The position numbers and the translations under genes were made by a program. From Phaeoceros laevis (Eukaryota > Anthocerotophyta > Anthocerotopsida > Notothyladales), in assembly GCA_049999765.1 (NCBI GenBank), contig JBNGIQ010009021.1:1-27658 (forward strand): 27,658 nt of DNA, in the 5' to 3' direction. Numbering within the stretch: position 1 is the stretch's first letter; the number at the start of each line of letters is the position of its first letter. The notes beneath the pieces are model-generated. The model did not search any database. It was not told where the DNA came from and worked only from the letters and a program-made list of their open reading frames with translations. Shown here piece after piece: positions 1 to 9,300 of the stretch.

Positions 1-4
1 GCAG

Positions 5-59
5 ATTTGACGAACTAATGAAAGCGCGGTTCCTCGTTTGGGCCACGGACTTGGTCTGA
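5..59 (+). CDS. possible 3'-terminal exon of an unrecognised gene
   Basis: The window opens with GCAG, a good 3' splice site, followed by an open stretch ending in TGA at 57-59. Read in phase 2 it encodes an R/F-D-E-L-M-K-A-R-F-L-V-W-A-T-D-L-V tail. It could be the last coding exon of a gene lying mostly to the left of the window. I do not recognise the protein, and 17 residues are too few to assign a family, so it may also be chance. Confidence 0.25.
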
Positions 60-595
60 AGCACAATCTATCGTGTCATTCACCGATTTGGTTGTGAACT
101 AGTATACACAGTTTTAGGGCAATTCAAATTAAAGCGTTTTGGTAGTTTTTCGGTGTAGGTCTCGTAGTCATGGACAGCGAACATGCCAGTGGTTCTCACT
201 AGAGCTAACATGTGCGTTAGTGGTTGCCTGGTGGTTTTTACCCAAAGATGGAATAATAAATCCTTCCTTCCCACACCGAGGGCTGGAAATCTGAGCCTCG
301 GGACATGCTTCAGCTTACACTTCAAGCTTGTATAGTGCTGTCTGTGAATGTACCTTAGCTGGCGTGTGTCTCTGGATTGAGCAGCATCAACCGGCTACCT
401 GGCTTCACATGTGCAAGATGAAAAAGAGGGTAGACACGAAGGTTGGATGACCGCATGTACTGTTACAAGTGCTATTCAATTTGGTAAAATCTTTGCTAGT
501 CAGCCCTAGGTTGGGCCGTCTATTGTGCAGAACAAGTGGAAGCAGCAAGGCACTTGTGGTTGCTACTGATTACGAGGACTAGTCAAGTCACGCAA
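60..595. other. intergenic stretch, no gene seen
   Basis: I see no convincing exon on either strand. The minus-strand open frame at 80-325 has no recognisable motif and no supporting splice context. The stretch may hold the 3' UTR of a gene to the left. Confidence 0.4.
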
Positions 596-921
596 AGGCT
601 GGCTTGGCAGCTCCTGTCTATGCTGCTGAAACGCCATAGCTAGTTGTCCTTTCGGAAATGATCTCTGAGCAACTGCATCAGCATACTGTGTGGGAAGTTT
701 GAAGAAACCACGAGGAAGCAGACAAGGATCATGCCGGCACCTAGCCTTGCATCTGAGATATAAATTGCTGTGTTTGATTTTGAGGCATGTAGGAAGAGTG
801 GCTGTTGAGTATTTTGAGTCTGCAACTGTGAAGCTACGTGCTGTGACAATCTGCTGACCAAGAGAAGTCTGTGCCTGTGCCTGCTAACTAGTGCTCTGCC
901 CGAAATAGGTGCCAAGAACAA
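596..921 (-). pseudogene. decayed partial copy of CSTF2 (exons 8-9 region)
   Basis: This stretch aligns in the same orientation with about 13906-14276 of the intact CSTF2 gene. Bases 598-665 match exon 9, 666-740 match the intervening intron and 745-905 match exon 8. Shared landmarks include GGCTGGCTTGGCAGCT, CAGCATACTG.GTGGGAAG and TGTGCCTGTGCCTGCT. Relative to the gene it lacks about 30 bases in the middle of exon 8 and a shorter block near the exon start. Read in the parental frame, the Gln-rich segment is interrupted by TAG just before the Gln-Ala repeats. Because intron sequence was copied too, this is a DNA-level duplication and not a processed retrocopy. No other CSTF2 exons are recognisable nearby, so it is a fragment, presumably non-functional. 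Confidence 0.8.
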
Positions 922-1462
922 CGTACTTTTCAATATGCAGAAACACAGACCTCTACAAAATTACAAATCCCGAAAGCAGAGTCCTTAAGATGCTAAATAA
1001 TCTCCGAAGTAAGATTTAGTAGAACGGCAGCTCCCAAATGAAAGTTCTGCGACTTCAACATGCCACAACCTCTCCCAAGGATACTGGAGGAGATCCCATA
1101 CATGCATTACATTGGAGGAAGATTCCATACATGACTTTCGGCCGGTTGAGAGTTTTTGATACTCTGTCCACTAGTGTATCTACTATCTAGTTCTTTGCTG
1201 CGTATCTCTTATTTAGCACAATCTCTTGTGGAATCTGTTGGTGACACGGTGGCTCCCGTACTCCCGTACGGCGCCGACTTTTAGGTCGAAGTGAGTTTTT
1301 TTGGCAACGGTTCAATTTTTGAAACTCGGCGGCACAGCGTCTATTCAAACCCCAGATAAAGTGTTCTGGTGCTGGGTTTTTGGGTTTTCCATCGTCTGAC
1401 TGCAACTGAGAGTTTGGTACATACTGCAGCTTTGCTGGGCTTCAAGCTGCTTTGCGGTTGCA
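922..1462. other. MAD2 upstream region
   Basis: No coding exon is supported here. The stretch should contain the promoter and 5' UTR of MAD2, whose ATG is at 1463. It holds a short imperfect direct repeat (GGAGATCCCATACATG and GAAGATTCCATACATG, about 1090-1132) and the MSA-like element listed separately. Confidence 0.5.
1303..1313 (+). promoter_or_regulatory. MSA-like (MYB3R-binding) element upstream of MAD2
   Basis: GGCAACGGTTC contains the AACGG core with flanking pyrimidines of the plant mitosis-specific activator element, consensus YCYAACGGYY. It lies about 150 bases upstream of the MAD2 start codon. MSA elements bind R1R2R3-MYB factors and drive G2/M-phase transcription, which fits a spindle-checkpoint gene. 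A short motif like this can occur by chance, and the transcription start is not known. Confidence 0.45.
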
Positions 1463-3122
1463 ATGGGAGGTCCAGGGAACGTCACTCGGGATGTCATCAA
1501 GCTCAAGGGGTCAGCAGCGATTGTGGGCGAGTTTTTCTGTGAGTTTTCAGGGCTTCCTGGTTTGATGGATGCTGCCCTTTCTGCCAATATTCGGTTGCCT
1601 TCCAGAACCACTCTTTGGCGTACCGGAAGGGCATTAGGTTGGGCATTTTGCTAGATGGTGCAATGACATAGTTGCGGCTCACCGCGGATACGAGAGCTTG
1701 GTTGCTGCTGATCTGCTACAGCACGAGGTTTGGCACTCCGAAAGAATGTTCTGGGCTCTGCAGCGTACTTTGCCTCTGGTGCAACGGAAGGAAGTCCAGG
1801 AAGTGGGATCCGCTATGGCTATCCATGTCCGTTGCCGGGTTCAGCTATACATAGCAAGTAGTTGTCCATTGCTTGATGTTGTAACACAGCGGTTTAGGAA
1901 AGCAGAAAGGCATTGATGACTGGAGATGGATAAGTCATGTCATTCAGTGTGAGCACCCTATTAGTGAACTGTTTCTCTAATATCTTCAGCTGATGGAATC
2001 TCTTTGTTTTTTTCCCTTTCCAGGCTATGCTGTCAATTGGTGAGGCTCGCATTTGAATGATACAAACCCTTTAGCAGCACCTTCGAGTATCCACGTGTTT
2101 CCTAGCTTGCAGAATATGTATCTGCTCTTTACTAACAAGTGGTTCTTGGACTTCAGTATCCTGTACCAGAGAGGGCTTTATCCGATGGAAGAATTCTCTA
2201 GGGTGAAGAAATATGGGCTTACTTTGCTACAATGTAATGTGGAAAAGGTCCAAGTCTACATCAGCTCGGTTACTTCTCAGCTGACAGGTACTAAATCCTT
2301 TCCTCCTCTTTTGAGTCTCTTACACTTCAAGTTTCATTTCTCGCACGCATCATGCGTCTGTAGGTTGCCTCAGACATTGCAGCAGTACCTGACCAACACA
2401 ATGTGTGCTTAAGACTTTGATCGATGGAAACGATTTCATTTTCTTCCCCTTCAGATTGGCTTGGAAATGGAGCCTTGCAGAGAGTTGTGCTTGTGGTACA
2501 AAGCGTTGCAACAACGGAGGTGCTAGAGAGATGGAATTTCAATATCGAGACTGAAAATAATCTCACCAGCAACGGGTGAGGCATTTCTAGTTCCAAGCTG
2601 TGCCAGTTTTACTCCTGTCCCAAAAGCAGTGACTTGTACACAGTTAGCTTCCAATTTGCGTAACTTGTGGCATGGGCAGGCCTCAAAAGGAGAAGTCGGA
2701 TAAGGAAATAATGGCAGAGATACAAGCGATACTGCGGCAGATAACTTCGAGTGTTACTTTCCTTCCGATTTTGGAAGAAGCCTGTATTCCCCGATCCCCA
2801 AGTTTCCATTTTCTCAAGTTTTGTGGGTCGTGAAAGTTCCTCGTGGCTGACGGAGTACCGATTTGTTCGCATTTTAGGTACTTTCGATCTGCTTGCGTAT
2901 ACCTCTGTCGACTCAGAGGTACCTTCAACCTGGGGTGAATCCGATGCTCGCCTAATCAGCAATCCTCAAATTGTGAAGCTGCGGGCATTTGATACCAAGG
3001 TAAGTAGTGAACAAATCTATTGCTGACAAAAGGTTTTAATGCGTGCTCGGCTTACAAGTAGCTTATTGCAGATGCACAAAGTGGATGCGCTAGTAGCATA
3101 TAAGATGGATGAAGACGACTAA
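1463..3122 (+). CDS. MAD2: spindle assembly checkpoint protein MAD2
   Basis: MAD2 is the HORMA-domain protein that binds MAD1 at unattached kinetochores and sequesters CDC20, restraining the anaphase-promoting complex. Seven exons join in frame: 1463-1538, 2024-2039, 2157-2287, 2455-2575, 2680-2783, 2878-2999 and 3072-3122, giving 206 residues, the usual MAD2 length. Recognisable motifs in order are GSAAIVGEFF, ILYQRGLYP, KKYGLTLL, LQRVVLVV, LERWNF, EKSDKEIMAEIQAILRQI, VTFLPILEEACTFDLL, WGESD and FDTKMHKVDALVAYK near the C-terminal safety-belt end. The C terminus is the acidic MDEDD. The second exon is only 16 nt (CYAVN) and is needed to bridge EFF to ILYQ. Intron 1 is the longest, 485 nt. 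The gene converges on the AVT3-like gene. I consider the assignment secure; the splice sites are inferred. Confidence 0.95.
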
Positions 3123-3673
3123 ACAAAGTGCTTGCAGTCTGTATCTTCCGACACCTTTTCTTGTATAGTCCCGTGTACAAAAGTATGATTTCGGGTGCTT
3201 CGAGTTAAGCATCGCGGTCCAGGCACAGTTTGTCTAATCATGAAGTTCCTGCATGTAAGCATCAACCTATCCCTTTTCTGTAAAAAAACTCGGGTCCAGT
3301 CTTGGCCCTGGTCCTTCGCAGTACAAAGAAACTCCGAGCCGTTGGTTTTGCGGCTCGGACATACACTTCCTCTGCTTCGTATCGGCAGCCTCCCTATATG
3401 GGAAAGCCCCAATTAAGCAACGGCTTGATGCTATCCTGTAAGCTGTACAGTAAATATATATGTTACTAAGAATTTTGTCCCAATCAAGTCTGCTAAATCT
3501 ACACTGCGAATCCTGCAATCTGAAATTTGCATGTCCTATATGTGCTTACCAGGACAAGCCTTCGGAATCACTGAGACATGTGACTTCTTGTTCTGGACTG
3601 GTGATATTTGCTTTGTCGCCATCCAGCTGTGCTTTGAGCACTTCAGGAAGGTCCTGTGCCTAGAAAAATGTTT
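3123..3673. other. convergent 3' intergenic region between MAD2 and AVT3-like gene
   Basis: This stretch lies between the two stop codons of convergent genes, so it should contain both 3' UTRs. Open frames here on both strands carry no recognisable domain. An AT-rich run TAAATATATATG lies near 3451-3462. No tRNA or other RNA gene was seen. Confidence 0.5.
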
Positions 3674-5057
3674 CTAGTGAGCCATCATGTCGTAGACAGA
3701 TGAGATGGTTCCAAAGAGACCGCAGCAGGCCCCAAAGATGATGAAGACATAGTCGATGCCGGTCTCTGCCCAGGTGAGTTCCTTCCCAAAAACATGAAGG
3801 TGGAAAATGCAAGGCAGGACGAAAGACAAGATGCAGCACACACTGCTCCCTACAAGCGACAGAAAAGCACCAAATCGGGGCACAGAAACCGCCAGCCAAA
3901 CTGCAAGCACAACGATGCAGGCCCTGACTATCAGACTAGGCCTCCCTCCTGTGGTTCTCCTCTCCACTACCTCGTACACTGGATACATCATCACAGGGAA
4001 GGTGAAGAAGAGTGCAATGCACAGTAGAATCTTCACAATGACGCCTCCTAAACCACGTGCCAAATTCAGTGTGATGATGTCTGCAGTTTGCTCTCCGAAA
4101 GCCAAGTATCCTAAAAGTCCAAACACGATATAACCAGCTGTAATGCAAGCCAGAGCAGCTCCCAGCACTTTGCTGAATTTTTTTTTGTCTTCCATGGCAG
4201 ACTCCAGGGGCAGCACCAAGCTAAAACCCTCATACGAGTATATGGCCACACCGATTGCAAAAGGTACGGTGTCCAGGCCCTTGAAAGCTTGGAGCTGGGC
4301 AGCACCTATCATGATCTGCTTCACATCCTCCTTAATCACGACCAGCATTGCCACCACACTGGCCACATCTGCGAAGATGCTGAAAGGAGCCAGCCTAGTG
4401 AGAGATCGGAAGGATGCTAGGGCCACCTGCAGTGGGAAGACGATCCAGATGTATACAACCTTGGTGTTCCAGTCGATTCCTGTGAGGAGACGAAGGGTTA
4501 CATCAAGAGGTCCTGAACAAGATTGCCCACCAATTGCATGATTCAGTGAAACGTGAATTTCGAACAATAGAGGAAAAGAGACGTAAAGAACCTCGGATGA
4601 AAGTGCCGAGAATTGATGAGTCAGGGACGTATCCATCGCTGCTGGCAGCGAAAACGGAGGCCAGATTCTCGCCAATAAAGATCAAGTACGCCACGCAGAA
4701 AGCACCCTGGCTGAGCACCACCATGGCATCCACCAAATGCCTGCCATACTCCCCGAAGGTGAAGTAGCCCAGGTCGCTGAAGTTTTCCACATCATCGTTG
4801 CGCTCATCTCGCTCGATCCTCTTCCTGCTGCGAACCAGCAGCAGCATGCAGTAGTAGCAGGAGGCTGCAATGACAGTCAAGGCGATGGTGCCGGAGAGCC
4901 ATCCCGTCCTCTTGTAGGTGTAGGGCAGACCCAGCACCCCAGCTCCCACCACAGAGATGACAATGTTGCCGAAAGTTTTCTGGACGGAGGAAAGCGGGTG
5001 GTGATGCAGATCCGTGCGCTTGCCTTTCGGCAGAAGTGGCGAGGCGTTGGCAGCCAT
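3674..5057 (-). CDS. AVT3: vacuolar amino-acid transporter, AVT3-like (AAAP family)
   Basis: This is a proton-coupled amino-acid transporter of the AAAP/AVT3 type; in plants these export neutral amino acids across the vacuolar membrane. Two exons (4592-5057 and 3674-4512) join in phase 1 across a 79-nt intron, giving 434 residues. The first ATG is at 5057; the open frame continues upstream only from non-ATG codons. The N-terminal motif KTFGNIVISVVGAGVLGLPY followed by KRTGW is the family hallmark of the first membrane helix. Further signs are MLLLVRSRKRI, a long run of hydrophobic helices, VAIYSYEGFSLVLPLESAM in the middle, and GYLAFGEQTADIITLNL. About ten to eleven membrane segments are visible. 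The product ends SSVYDMMAH. It is convergent with MAD2. The family is certain; the vacuolar location and substrate are inferred from relatives. Confidence 0.92.
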
Positions 5058-6333
5058 GCTCAGCGTGCCTGGGCAGCACAACCAGTCCCTTCAGCTTGCC
5101 CGTCGGAGACCGGGAAGAGCAAGGTAGCATGCAAACTAGAGGTGCGGCCACCTCAAATAGGGACTTCCGCGGTCGGCAAATATGGCAAGGTTCTCGCAAA
5201 GATTCACCTCCATTCCCTGCGGCTGTCCTGGCGACCACCCTGCCGGGCTCGGTCCTCCCCATCCTGAATATAAGGTACACGTCCACAAATCGCGCATAGC
5301 CCCTCTCAAACCTCGGGCTGAGCTCATTCCAGGTTGCGCCACGCCCGCACTTCGTGTCTGCACATCAAGTCTGTGGGCTTCATTACCACCGATAGCAGTC
5401 GACAGTTCGTTTTGTGTATCTAGCTCATTCAGCTTGGCCCCTATTACTTAGCACAATTTGGCAGTCACTTGTAGGCTGTAGCTCCAGGGACCCGAGTACC
5501 TATACCGGCAGTAGACCTGTACATTATCTTTACATGCACATCTAGCTGCATCCCTAGGACAAGCCGCAGACATAGGGAATATGGATGGATCAAATTCTTT
5601 GAGTAGCTTGTAACTTTATGGTATGCATCTCTATTTCTTTATTGCCATATGTAGCTTGTAGGGGTAGCCTTGATCCTGGATCCTGTAAGAATTTGGTACC
5701 AGCCATGAGTGACATTACTATTCATGGAATTGATGTAACAAAGAGTGATAGTAATATTTATAGAATAATCAACTTTGGAATACTCAACTTGTAGGTCTAT
5801 GTGAGAAAAAGTTTTGAGGCATGTTCTTCTAAAGATTATGGAAATGCTTGAACAAAGACATTCATGCGACAAAGTTCGACAAATTTTCTGGGTTCATCCC
5901 AAAACTATTGCAAAAACTAAAGAGTACATTGGTTCACTACATTCCTTCATGTCTAGGGTTGTACATTCCTTCATGCCTAGGGTTCCACTCTTCCACAGCC
6001 GGGCCTGTCAAGAGTTATGGAGTAAGAACAAGCACCTCCAAAACTTCTTAATCCCTTCCTCAGAAAAAATGATATGTATTATCCACTTGGGTGCAACCCT
6101 TGAATATATATCACAAATGAGTAAGTGAAAAAACAAGCAAGGCTGGAAATTTGAGATGGCCTGCTGAACAAGATGTAATCAACAAAAATAAGGTGGGTGG
6201 TCTATATAAAGCTACCTAGGCGGACTCGTCAATTATCTACACTTCGCTCCCTGGTTCACTTTGCAACAACAGCCTTCCTTTCTACACCTTGGACATCCAT
6301 CGGTAAGTACTCGAGAGTCCATGTTCCTCAGCA
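5058..6333. other. intergenic region between AVT3-like start and phosphorylase stop
   Basis: The left part (5058 to about 5460, GC-rich) should hold the promoter and 5' UTR of the AVT3-like gene. The right part, next to the phosphorylase stop, should hold that gene's 3' UTR. Bases 5560-6200 are noticeably AT-rich and contain a 24-base tandem duplication. A TATATAAA run at 6203-6210 on the + strand has no recognisable gene downstream. No coding exon was recognised. Confidence 0.45.
5940..5987. repeat. 24-base tandem duplication (two units)
   Basis: Units at 5940-5963 and 5964-5987 share CATTCCTTCATG and CTAGGGTT and differ at only a few positions. It is non-coding and lies in the AT-rich part of the intergenic region. 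Confidence 0.85.
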
Positions 6334-9300
6334 TCATGCCGGTCGCTTCAACGGTTTGACGTCCCATATCTCCTGTGCGAACTCCGTTATAGTCCTGTCA
6401 CTGCTGAATTTCCCAGAAGAAGCTGTGCTCATAATGCTCATTTTCAGCCATCGTGCGCGATCAGCGTACGCCTTATCAACCGCAGCCTGTCACATAACGT
6501 CGATGAGAAGTTGAGTACATTTCATACTCACAAGATTTATAAAAGCCGAAAGGAAGGTTAAGGCGTGACCCTGACCTGAGTCTCTAAGTAGCTCATAAAG
6601 TCATTGCCTAGCAGATAGAAATCTCCACCTTGGCCATCCAAAGTATCGCATAGTGTCTTGAAGAGTTCCTGGTGCCCAAGTAGCCCGCTGCGTATCATTC
6701 TGCATAGGAAAAACCGCACTGGTCAGGATAAGATTCATTTTTGTGAGCATACCACCTAAACAACATCGCAGTGTAGTCGTACCCTATCACACGGACAAAC
6801 TCCAGCGGAGGATTAAAATCAGGTCGTTCCGCTCGTAGTTTTGGTACTTCGTCTGCTTTTACACCAAAGACGAACTGGGAACAGGTAGAAACTTAAGTCA
6901 TCAGAGGTTGGGACTGTTACATGGACGGCTTAGCCTGCAAGATCTGACACAACAAACCAATACAAATTCAGCACCAAATTGTACCATGTTATCAGTGCCA
7001 ATCTCATCTTGAATCTCGATGTTAGCCCCATCTTTTGTACCAAGAATAATGCAGCCGTTCATCGCAAACTTCATATTACTTGTCCCTGATGCTTCATTAC
7101 CAGACAAACTGCACACCAGCGACCAAGGTGATATTGAGATGGCTGAACTTACAGTTGAAAGACAAGACAATTATCGGTTCAAGCGTATATCTGATCTTAG
7201 AAGTTGTGCCTCTATTGAGGAAATTAAAAAGTGAAAACCTTATGTGCTGAGAAAGATCACTCGCAGGTATGATGAGCTCCGCAACAGATACGTTGTAATC
7301 TGGAATGAAGAACTGCCAACATTCGACTTTGGATGTTGTCAAGTAACCATCGCTTACACAAGGTAGAACACAAGATGTTGGTCTAGGCAATCATGAAATT
7401 CAGATGAAAAAAGAAGATCTGCCTACCACTTTCAGCAAGTTTCCGACATCGGGGTCACTGTTGATTTTCTTGCTAGTCTCATTGATGAGCTTAACTATCA
7501 ACTTGGCCACCTCATAACCTGGAGCTGCTTTTCCAGCAAAAATACAGACACGTGGAAGTACTCTTTTGCGTTCCTCAGGGGACATGTTCTGTCACAGTGA
7601 CCAAGGCACTTGAGGAATAAATTCTTGTATGGACACATTATACCAGGTATAACTCGTGCAGGGAACGGCACACAGATATGAAGGAGCTTGGTTGCAGAAA
7701 ATTGCAACAATCTCACCTTTATACAATCATAGCGGTGGATGATGCTCAACACATTCAAAAGCTGCCGTTTATACTCGTGGATGCGCTTCACCTGGACATC
7801 AAACATAGCATCGATGCTTACCTGCAATCCACAACAGGAAGATCGGTTCACATCTGTGTACAGATCAGAAAGCAAGAAATACATACACGCAGGAAAACAG
7901 CAACACTGGCAAGTCACCATGAGCATGGAATGTGAACTACGTGGCAATTGACCGGCAGCAAGCATATTTACCTTCACCCCAGTTAGCTTCTCAATGTATA
8001 TGGCCAGCCTTTTCTTGTTTTGCCGCCGAACCTGGCAGATACCCATGGATAGCTCCGTGATTAGGATCCTGGATAATATTGAAGAAAGCAGGCCAAGTGA
8101 AGGACAGCAGGGGAGCATGTACCTGAAACCACTCCTCTTGCAGAGTGGGATTACTCGCATGTTGCTTAAGACCTAACAGAAGATCGAGATTTGTAATCCA
8201 AGAATCGGTACCCAGCCACTTCGATATAACTTCACATAACCCTTGATTTGACCATGATAGCCAGCGCCGCTGCTTGCCCAGCATCGAGGTAAGTCACACC
8301 ACGTGGAGCAGGTAAGATTTCGCAGCGAATGTAAACCAGAAACCTTGCACAGATCACCAAGCTGATGAGTCTCAAACCTGCGTGACTCCATTTGTCTTGT
8401 TGTGGAATTTGTGGGGCCATAAGTCGAAAAAGTCCTGCAGCAACAGGAAGTGTGTTACCAACGAATCCTAGCATGTGAAACGTTGACAAAGAGAGAGAGA
8501 GAGCTTTGCATGGTACGCAAAGAGGTGAGGGCCAGAAAGAACCTTGAAAACATTATCCTTGAGGTGCTGTGTGTGGATTTCTGCAACGCCGTTTACAGCA
8601 TGAGATGCAACCAAACCCAACGTCGCCATTCGCACGCTCTGCTGTGAACACAGGAAGGGATCAATACTATTACTGCCAACTATTGAAACCTACTTAGAAG
8701 ACCAGGATGAAATAAACTGCTCTGCCCACCTTTTTCTCTCCTTCTTCAATGATAGACATTCGAGCCAAGCGATCGTAATCATTTCCAATCTTCTTCTTCA
8801 AGTCCTCAAGAAACAGAAAATTTATCTCGTAGATGATCTGACGGCAGCCAAAGTAGGATTATAGTTGATTGCTAGCTTGACTGGACTCAGCTTAGGATAC
8901 ACAAGTCAGCAAAAGAGGTTGTCTCCTCTTTTCAGATATCAAGTTTAGACCTGTCGGATGTGAGTGCATAGCATTCAACAACTTGTTTAGTTGATGCAAT
9001 TTGTGCACATGCTAGCTTCGTTCCCAACGAAAACCATGGTGCAACTAATTCTTACCTGGAGATGACGAGGTAGAACGTTCTCCAGCAGTTCCACTTGCCA
9101 CTTCTCCAGTGCTTCTGGAAGAACTGTGTGCACAGTGAATGAAAAAACCTTTGTGGTAATCTCCCAGGCTTTGCTCCACCCAAGATCCTCAACATCCACA
9201 AGTAGCCGCATTAGTTCTGGTACTCCGATGATTGGATGTGTATCATTCAGCTGTAATGCTACCTGGCACATGGAGAGTCAGGCACTTTGAGAGTCAGGCA

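Noticed and set aside
1698-1916. Plus-strand frame of 72 codons between 1698 and 1916
   Set aside because: It lies entirely within MAD2 intron 1, and the flanking MAD2 exons join in phase without it. No domain is visible.
8490-8505. Short GA repeat
   Set aside because: It is a small microsatellite inside phosphorylase intron 12, with no sign of function beyond ordinary low-complexity sequence.
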